From assembly GCA_001692895.1 (NCBI GenBank), contig KV748207.1, forward strand, positions 1,798,001 to 1,862,000: 64,000 nucleotides of DNA. Reading direction: 5' to 3'. The stretch is from Cenococcum geophilum 1.58. Taxonomy: Eukaryota; Ascomycota; Dothideomycetes; Gloniales; Gloniaceae. The notes under the pieces are model-generated. The model made no database searches. It was given only the letters and a program-made list of their open reading frames with translations, and had not been told where the DNA came from. This document shows positions 56,801-64,000 of the stretch, piece by piece. The translations under genes and the position numbers were made by a program. Position 1 is the stretch's first letter, and each line of letters starts with the position of its first letter.

Positions 56801-58828
56801 GTAATAGCTGAAATAGTTAAATTACAGGCTAAATAAACTGTTAATAATGCTTAGCACTACCGTAATGGACTTAATATAACCTTAGTATATAACCTCCCGC
56901 TTAATTCTAAAGTCCTTATATAGCGTAAGAGCGGCAATTAGACTGGACCTTATTGTTTACTGGCCGTAGAAGACGAGACCTACTATATATAACTCCCTAG
57001 CGGACTAATAAGCTTTAAAATCATGTCCGTAAAACTCTATTTTCGGTCTAAAAACACCTATAACATTAAGCTAGACAAACTAGAAGCACCCGCCAAATTA
57101 GATAAACTAGAAGCACCCTTGCCTACCCTAAAGGTCCCCTAGAAACCTACTAAACCTACTAAACCTGTTGTAAAGTATAGCTAAGGACGCCCCCGTAAGA
57201 ACCCCGTAATAGAGAATTACTTAACCTCTATAGGCATATCCGTAAAGCAATCTCCGCTTATAGATATATTAGTTCTAGTATAGGAAACCCCTTTTACGGA
57301 CTTACGACGTAAAGAGATTAACGGACTACTTAAGAAGGGCGCCTTTACGGTTATAATAGAGAGAGATATTCCGTAAGGCGTCCGTATATTTAACTTACGC
57401 TTTATTAATAAAATTAAGCACCCTAGTACTAATAAAGCCTTTAAGAAATTAAGGCTTATTATATAAGCTTATAACGATAAGGGAAAGGACTTAGTCCTTA
57501 CGCAATTACCTACAATTTAATGGGTCAGTTAATGGATTATATTTGTACTTACGCCTAAACTGCAGTAAACTAAGCCTATAGCCCTCTATTTACGGGATAT
57601 CTTATAAGCCTATATGTAGTCTAATACCTACCTAAGTAAAGACATCTTTATACGACTACCCTATAAGCTTAACCTATAACTAGGAACAATTTTATGGGTT
57701 ATAAAACCTCTTTACGGAGTACTAGAAGCCGGAAACNATTGGTTTAAGATATACCACTAGNACNANNTTAGTAANCTTAAAATGGAATAGTTAACCTATA
57801 ACCCCTGCCTCCTATATAGCCCATTAAACGGCCTTAGTATTATTAGACTCTAAATAAATAATACCCTATTCCTAGTAGACTAGACCTTTATAGACACTAA
57901 AGAAACTAAACTATAAAAGGATAAGTTCTTAGTAAAGTTATAAAAGTAGTTAACTAAATAGAATCTAATTAAGTTTAATAGAGGCCTAATTATACAAAAG
58001 GGTAACCTAATTAAGCTAACTTAGGAACGCTAAGCTTAAAACCTAAAGCCTATTATAGTAAAGCCTACAGACCTTACTAGTTCCCACGAAGAGACCTATA
58101 AGACCGTAAATATAAAGGACTAATACGCTATATAGCGTGTAAGAGGTACCTATATTACTATAGTCTGTTAACCTAAATTTACCTATAATTTATCCTTTAC
58201 GGCCTAGGTAATAGACCTATAAGAGGAAAATATTAAACAGCTTAATAAGCGCATTTAGTAGCAAATTAATAATGCGGCAAAGGGACTTACTTTTATACCA
58301 CTAGACCTAAATTCCCTTAGCCTACTAGCATTTATAAACGCCTCCTTTACTAATAATAAAGACTTATTATTATAAATCGGCTTTATAATTATACTTACAG
58401 ACCGTAATTAGGACGTAAATATACTATACTAGTCTTTAATTAAGTATAAATAAGTAACCCGCAGTGTACTAGCTTCTAAACTATATATATTAGCTTATAG
58501 ATTTAATATAGCAGCCGCAATTAAATTAACGGTCTAGAAGATTCTATAACTAAAGCAGCTACCCCTGGTTTTATACACTAATTTAAAGTCCCTTTATAAC
58601 TGCCTAGTTAAACTAGGTATAATATAAGAGAAGAGGCTTATAGTCAACCTAATATACTTATATTAGGCCTATAAACAACGTAAGATTATAAAAGTTAAAT
58701 GGATTAGTAGCGGAGATAACCTAGTAGACGCTATAACTAAGGCAAAGCCATATTAAGCCCTTAAAACCTTAATTAATATAAATAAGCTTAACCTAAAAGT
58801 TATAAAATGGGTAGAATGGGACTAATAA
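53888..58828 (+). pseudogene. Copia-3 gag-pol polyprotein (RIP-inactivated)
   Basis: One frame of about 1,645 codons. The gag ATG (53,888), integrase (56,699), RT (57,302) and RNase H (58,463) are all in the same phase. Gag ends with a zinc knuckle near 55,239 reading KCFIYGKGGYQFIRYT, where the family has CCHC. Protease: VIDIGAFKKSTIG near 55,660 (DTGA altered). Integrase: NASRNFISKEF near 56,470 and GLVPTLLVYGAY. RT: GLLKKGAFTVI and FNLRFINKIK near 57,330-57,415. RNase H: SVLASKLYILAYRFN near 58,465. The start was chosen because this ATG opens a good gag frame. Stops are TAA/TAG only as far as read. Confidence 0.85.
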
Positions 58829-58997
58829 AGTACCTATAGTACGCCTAAGGCCTATTAAAAGGCCGTATAGCTTATTATACGGCCTATTTAACAGACGATA
58901 AGCTATTAGGTAGAAAATGGTAGAAAGCTATAATGGAACTTAGTGGACTTACATAACCTGCTAAATTCTGCTATATTCTACTATAGTGGTCAAATTA

Positions 58998-59070
58998 ACT
59001 AATTACGATTTTCCATACCGGGTACGGAAAATTGCCATTAGCTCGCTTAGCACTAGCGCCTTAGCAGCCC
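58998..59070 (+). repeat. Shared palindromic module, copy D
   Basis: It lies after the Copia-3 RNase H. The core GATTTTCCATACC / GGGTACGGAAAAT is followed by GCCATTAGCTCGCTTAGCAC and TAGCGCC. It is the least RIP-altered of the four copies and may be nearest to the ancestral form. Confidence 0.7.
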
Positions 59071-59084
59071 TTAAGATCTAACTT

Positions 59085-59294
59085 ATGGCTTATTTACTGC
59101 CCGTGCTATTACTCTTGAAGTTTCCGGCTTCTAGGTCGCTGGCGTTACTAAGTATCCCTTCGGCTGGTAAATTTAGTCCTACGGTTATCGATAAGAGCCA
59201 ACCAATAGAATTAATAGGATTAAGGCTCCGTGATGAGAAATATAAGGTCGTAGAAGCTTGTCAATTTTTATATATAATTGCTATATATACTTAA
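59085..59294 (+). CDS. Short open frame, unrecognised, doubtful
   Basis: 69 codons from MAYLLPVLLLLKFP to FLYIIAIYT. The segment has more CpA/TpG than its neighbours, so it escaped RIP or is younger, and this may be why it is open. I do not recognise a domain. It sits between module copy D and the piggyBac remnant and may just be part of a repeat. Confidence 0.15.
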   Translation: MAYLLPVLLLLKFPASRSLALLSIPSAGKFSPTVIDKSQPIELIGLRLRDEKYKVVEACQFLYIIAIYT

Positions 59295-59329
59295 TCTTTA
59301 GAGTTAAGTCGCTTAAGATAAGGTAGCTA

Positions 59330-60975
59330 ATACTTATCTCTTCTATAGAACGGAATTTAATAAATAAAGTAGCTAAATATAGTCCTTAAAGCTCTACGAG
59401 GCCTCTTCTAACTCTTACTATTATAAGATCTATAGGTCGTATTTTCTAAGAGCTTTAAGAGAGCCTTCCTATATCCTCTATACTGCGTTTAAGTTTTTCT
59501 ACCTACCTTAATATAAGTAGAGCAGAACTTCTGCTTTATAAATAGCTTTATAAGCTTATAATTATTAATAGGGTACTATAAAATATTACTTATAAAGTTT
59601 CTTACTGGCCTCTCTTAATTATATAGCCGTAGGCGAGTTAACTACTTAAAGAGAGCCTACTAAAGGTTCTTTTAAAACTGCTTATATATATTACGAGTAT
59701 TATTAAAGAAGGTATAAAAAGAGAGTAGAAAGTAGTTAATAAGAATAATATTAAGAAGGAAGTGCTATAAAGGCTTCTAAGTCTTTATATAAGGCCGCTA
59801 AGTATTATAATAAGATTATCTCTAGTTAGTAAGATTAACCCCTAGTATATAGCGATTATAGTTGTCTATAAAGGTTAGAATTAATAGATCTTTAATAAAA
59901 TTATTTCTAAATACCTTATACGTTTATTTAGTAGAGCTAGTAGTAATAAAAGGACGCTTTTAAGGGGTAGTAATAAATTTCTATCCTAGTTGTAATATAT
60001 AACGTTAGCAAAAAATATAACTAAAAAGAAAGGTATAACTCCTACTATCGTTAACTGTACTTATAAAAAGGATAACTTAGGCGTCCTTTTAAGCAAATTC
60101 TATTACTTATAAGTCCTTTAAGGTAGCTCCGTATAAAATACCCTACAGTAGCTATACTATATAGTAAAGCTTAAGGTAAGAGAGTCTCTTATTAATCTAT
60201 TTAGTAGAAATCTTCTTTTTATTCCCTTTAGCGTTAATTAAAATATCGCCTTTAAAGTTACCTAAATCCTTACGCTTTATTTTAGCTATTTAAATAGTAC
60301 CTACGCTTTTAATTCCTAATTGGCGAAGTTTAGTAAGAGGCTTAATACTTATAAATAGATTATTAAGCTAAATAACGTGGCGCCTAGGGGGGTAGAGAGG
60401 CTTATTAGTATCCGCATTATACTAGAAGAGTAGATTAAATATAACTGCCTACATCTTTAAAAAGCCTTCCTTCTTTATAAATATAGTATTAAGGTCTACT
60501 AGGCCCTTATTATTACCTTTAGCGTACTATAGCCAATTAAGAATGTAGCCTTTATTAGCTAGTACCTAAACCTTAAAACCTTCTGGTATTGGCTTTAATA
60601 GAATATTAATAATTTTAGAAGTACGTCCTATAAAGCGTTATATTATTTTATTAACTATAAGGTAAGTTCTAGGTATATAAAGCTTGCGATATTTTAATTA
60701 GAGGTGCTTAGAGAGATTATTAACTCTATTAAATATAGTATAAGGAGTAGAATTATTCTTTAGCTAAGACTGCATATATTTAAAGTAGCAATTAAGCTAC
60801 TAAAATCTTACAAGGCCTATATAGTTTTTAACTATATAGCCTACGCTAGCTAGCTCTAAATTACCCTAGTAGTTATTACGGACGCTTTAAGTACAATATT
60901 ACGACTACTTAGAGAAGAGTTAGAAGAAGCTAGTTAGTTAATATAAGCACGGTCTAGAATAGAGCCGATAGAGCC
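59330..60975 (-). pseudogene. PiggyBac-type transposase (DDE_Tnp_1_7), RIP-inactivated
   Basis: The minus frame reads HL*LKYRKLYIPRTYLIVNK near 60,690-60,650, FIGRTSKIINI, KPIPEGFKV*VLANKGYI, VI*LNNLF near 60,360, TKLRQLGIKSVGTI, FIDNYNRYILGVNLTN near 59,840 and a Cys-rich C terminus near 59,530. This is the order seen in fungal piggyBac transposases. The catalytic Asp codons at VDE, LDN and GVD positions are all now Asn, the G-to-A outcome of RIP. The enzyme normally excises and inserts at TTAA; no TTAA-flanked termini were identified. Confidence 0.85.
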
Positions 60976-61480
60976 ATATAACGAGGAATAGTAAATAAGG
61001 TCACGTGACGTAATCTATATAATCTATAGGATCTGTATAATCCGTAATAGAGTAGATAGAGTATACGTATATTACGTATAAGAAGGATTTTATAGGAGTA
61101 CGGTTATGTATTTAAGGACCCTCAGCCCCTACCTAGATGGTTCCTTCCTTATAGTAATTCTTAGAATACAATTAAAGTTAATTTATTAGGCAACTACTCC
61201 ACCAGTTATTATTACGTTGTTAACTTTAATTTGTATTACCTATATACTTAGCCTATTAACAAACCTACCGTAGTTTCTACTATAAGGTTCCGTTACACAA
61301 TTACTACCTAATTACGGTATTAAATATAGAAAGTCGAATAATATTCCACTAAAAGCAGCTACCACAACGCCATTAACGGCGGCAACTACTTTAAGATTAG
61401 GAAACGACACTAGTATAGCAGACACTAACTTATAGCAACCTGTAACAGTTAGACAGCTATAAGAGATAGTTAACTAGTTA
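60976..61480 (+). other. Probable LTR and leader of the right-hand retrotransposon
   Basis: It contains a CACGTG palindrome near 60,995, a TGTATAATCCG motif at 61,039, a possible TATA-like GTATTTAAGG near 61,110 and a CCGTTACACA end near 61,300, in the layout of an LTR followed by a leader. The partner LTR lies outside the window, so this is tentative. Confidence 0.35.
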
Positions 61481-64000
61481 ACAGAAAATAACATAACGTT
61501 AAAAAATAGGATTAATGGGATAGGAGCAGCGAAGATTAAGTTACTATTAATTAAGAGATTCTTAGGGGAGAGGTTAAAGCTTAAAGGATTTCTTACGTAA
61601 ATACACTTTAAAGTTATATAAGAAGGGGTAAAGTTACTAATACCTATAGATTGAATAGCCTATACGGGACTATTCTTATTAGGAAGAGCACTTAAGTAGT
61701 TTAAGCTTTACCTTATAGAGATACAGGCAAACGGAATAATAACTACCAATTAAGATATATAATTTATGTTCTTAAATTAGGAGGGATTTATAAAGCAACT
61801 TATATAAATGTTTAGAGACCTAGAATTAACAATTACGGTAAAAAGGAAACTCTAAGATATTATATAATAAACCTTAGCAATTAAGTACATAATACAGTTC
61901 CAGACGTTAGCGATATAAGTTAAGTAGAATAATAGGGCGCTTATAGCACAGTATAACCAAGGACTTAAGGCTAAAGTTTAGGATGTAACTATCCTAATAG
62001 AAGATATAGACACCCTAAGGGAGTTAATAGATTAAGTAATTAAGATTAACAATCGGATCTACTAAAGGGAATAGGCTAAGAGAGGCTAAAATAGAGTTCT
62101 ATAGTTATATAAGACGTAGAGTATATAACAACTAAAGCTAAGTTAGAAACTATAGTATAGCGCAGAGCTAATAGACCTAAGTAGTACCAAAGAAGCCTAT
62201 AAGAGATAGAGTAAGAAACTATAAAAACCTAAAGGTTAGGGATCTAGTAATTATAGGACTAAGGAGTATAGGCCAAACTAGGGATCTTAGCAGTGGAAGA
62301 CGTTTAGGCGGACTCTATAGTAAAGTTAGTAGTTTAAAGATAGAGCTTATATAAATTGCAGGAAATAAGGTTATTTCGCAAGGGATTATAAAGATAGTTA
62401 AAGTCACTATATAATAAAGGGAACTATATATAGAGGGACGATAGTGTACTACAAGAAATAAAAGAATATTTAATTAGAAGTTTCGCGTTTTGTTATAATA
62501 ACGCATACTGAATTTATAAAGACGCTAAGTATGGCGTAAGCTATTAGCTATAGGAGCTAAAATCCTTAGAGTATAGGGGAACTAACAAACTATCGCGTAA
62601 ACTGGATATTAAGAATAACAAGTTTGATATAGGCGAAACATTTATAGATAATAAGAAAATAAAGGTAGTTTACTAGGAACGTACAAACCTTAAAAAAGTT
62701 ATATTAGAAGTAGAGACTAAGACCGCTATAGAGTAAGGTTTAGTAATAGGCATTATAATACTATTAAATACGGTATCTATTGCTTTATAAGATAAAAGGA
62801 AAAGTATCTTATATAGACTAAGTAAGCAGACAACTGCTAGTACTACTTTATTACTTAATAAAGGTAAAAGGTTATAGGCTTAAGATTCTTAAGACAAGAT
62901 AAGAGATAACTAAGATTTTTAAGATAAGATAAGGTAAGCTTAAGGACCTATAATGGATAGGAACTAATAGAGCAGAGCAGTAGCTCAGTTTAAAGATATA
63001 TAAATGAGCTCGGGATAGAGTTTCCTATAGGCATAAGACTCTCAAGATAAAATAAGTGAGATTTAAGACTTTTAAGACAAGATAAGAACACTAAGTAAGT
63101 TTAGTTAAACTAAGGCTGGAGCAAGGCTTAAAAAAGAAGCAAGCTTAAGATTAAGAATCCTATAGAACTAAGACTTTAAGGTATAAATAAGGACTATTAA
63201 TGAGATTAAAGAATCTATAGTATAAACAGTAACTAAACTAGGAGACAGATATATAGACCTAGAGGACTTACTAGGAGAATATAGTGTTTAGCCTAAAGAT
63301 CGGAGAACTGATAGCAAGATTAAGAAGTAAGAAGACTTTAAGGATCTACTTATAAGACGTAAAAAAAAAGAAACTATAGAGGAATTTAGAGTAAGAATTG
63401 CCTTATAGCAAGAACAGAAACTAGATAAGAGATCTAGCATACTAGGTTGTATAAGGGATAGAACACCTATATAAAGAATCACTAATAGGCCTAGGATAGG
63501 CACACTAAGAGCTAAGTGGCTTACTAAACTAGAATAAGAAGAGGATCTAAAGATTTTAACTAGGTTTAAGGAATAACATACTAAAGGCTGTTACGATATA
63601 GTAATAAGAAGATACTTCCTTACGGACAAGCCGTATATACTCTAGTAGTTATACTAAAAGTGGTATAGGCAAAGGCATAATGATAAGTGGGAAGATTTCT
63701 ATATATAGTTAGATGAGAAAGTTATCCAAAACCACCTAATTACGGAAAAGGTTATAAATCACATTAAAGGAGCCCTAATTATAACATTAAAAGATCTAAA
63801 GGAATGTTTAGAGGACTAGAGAAGTAAAAGACGTATCTTAGTACCTATAAATAAAGTTATAACATTTAGATCAACATAAGAGAGGTTTAAACTTAAGGAT
63901 AAAGACGAGTTAAGAGTTAACCTAAGACACTAAGTACACTATATATTAGCATAGATTATATATGTAGATAATATATATAATATATATAAAGCACCTAAGG
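61481..64000 (+). pseudogene. LTR retrotransposon gag and pol start, running off the window
   Basis: The plus frame shows a gag core: RFLGERLKLKGFLT near 61,559, LLGRALK*FKLYL near 61,685, then LRELID near 62,018. A zinc knuckle near 62,357 (CRKxGYFARDYKD) is in the same phase. Beyond 62,480 the phase changes, and an acidic, Lys/Glu-rich region continues to the window edge, with KWEDFYIQLDEKVIQ near 63,685 in phase 0. No RT is reached, so the superfamily (probably Ty3/Gypsy, from the gag type) is inferred. Stops are TAA/TAG. Confidence 0.6.

Larger units (their letters stand above)
53183..59080 (+). mobile_element. Ty1/Copia retrotransposon (Copia-3), RIP-decayed
   Basis: A Copia element with gag, protease, integrase, RT and RNase H on the plus strand. 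A candidate 5' LTR is at 53,183-53,475, and module copy D lies after RNase H. I found no matching 3' LTR before 61 kb, so the copy is either 3'-truncated or the LTR call is wrong. Isolated Ns are at 57,737-57,775. Confidence 0.75.

Noticed and set aside
63288..63503. 71-codon minus-strand open frame
   Set aside because: It is antisense to the plus-strand retrotransposon polyprotein; it is Leu/Ser-rich, as expected from the reverse of a Lys/Glu-rich region.

Overview
The window is a heterochromatin-like, transposon-packed stretch of a filamentous ascomycete genome. Almost every recognisable protein is a fungal transposon protein. The sequence is very rich in TpA and poor in CpA/TpG, while CpG survives. 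Old reading frames are broken almost only by TAA and TAG at positions where the family has Gln or Trp, and by G-to-A changes at Gly, Asp and Glu codons. This is the footprint of repeat-induced point mutation (RIP). I found no intact host gene. Six clusters of isolated Ns point to a draft assembly.

Layout. 1-2.0 kb: unresolved decayed sequence. 2.0-8.45 kb: Ty3/Gypsy chromovirus on the minus strand (Ty3-A), whose gag, RT, integrase and C-terminal chromodomain share one frame. 8.45-25.7 kb: nested block. A second Ty3/Gypsy element (Ty3-B, minus strand) was split by two complete Ty1/Copia elements: Copia-1 (9765-15764, minus, 178-bp LTRs, 5-bp target duplication ATTAC/ATTAT) and Copia-2 (17147-23408, plus, 170-bp LTRs, duplication ATAAG). 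A 3' fragment of a Copia-1 relative (8455-9451, plus) abuts it. 25.7-27.5 kb: non-coding DNA with a 218-bp palindrome and a degenerate repeat array. 27.47-30.73 kb: TA-flanked DNA transposon carrying a pogo/Fot1-type transposase remnant and a piece of a RecQ-like helicase. 30.75-32.4 kb: 57-bp duplication, 436-bp MITE, hAT scrap, minisatellites. 32.4-36.9 kb: Plavaka/CACTA-type transposase, minus. 37.2-37.5 kb: 118-bp satellite. 37.9-41.8 kb: SNF2-like ATPase pseudogene with one uninterrupted frame. 41.8-46 kb: repeats, a tRNA-like sequence and unresolved DNA. 46-51.5 kb: long unidentified decayed coding region whose internal repeats are whole codons long. 53.2-59.1 kb: Copia-3, plus. 59.3-61.0 kb: piggyBac transposase, minus. 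61.0-64 kb: start of another LTR retrotransposon, plus, running off the window.

The parts do not form a pathway; they are successive layers of selfish DNA. The nesting gives relative ages: Ty3-B is older than Copia-1 and Copia-2, and all were later hit by RIP. Least eroded are the pogo element and its host transposon (27.5-30.8 kb). Points worth pursuing are the SNF2-like frame, the unidentified 46-51.5 kb frame, the helicase fragment inside a TA-flanked transposon, and a short palindromic module found beside four Copia 3' ends in both orientations relative to the host element. All protein calls come from translation by eye against remembered family motifs; no database search was run.
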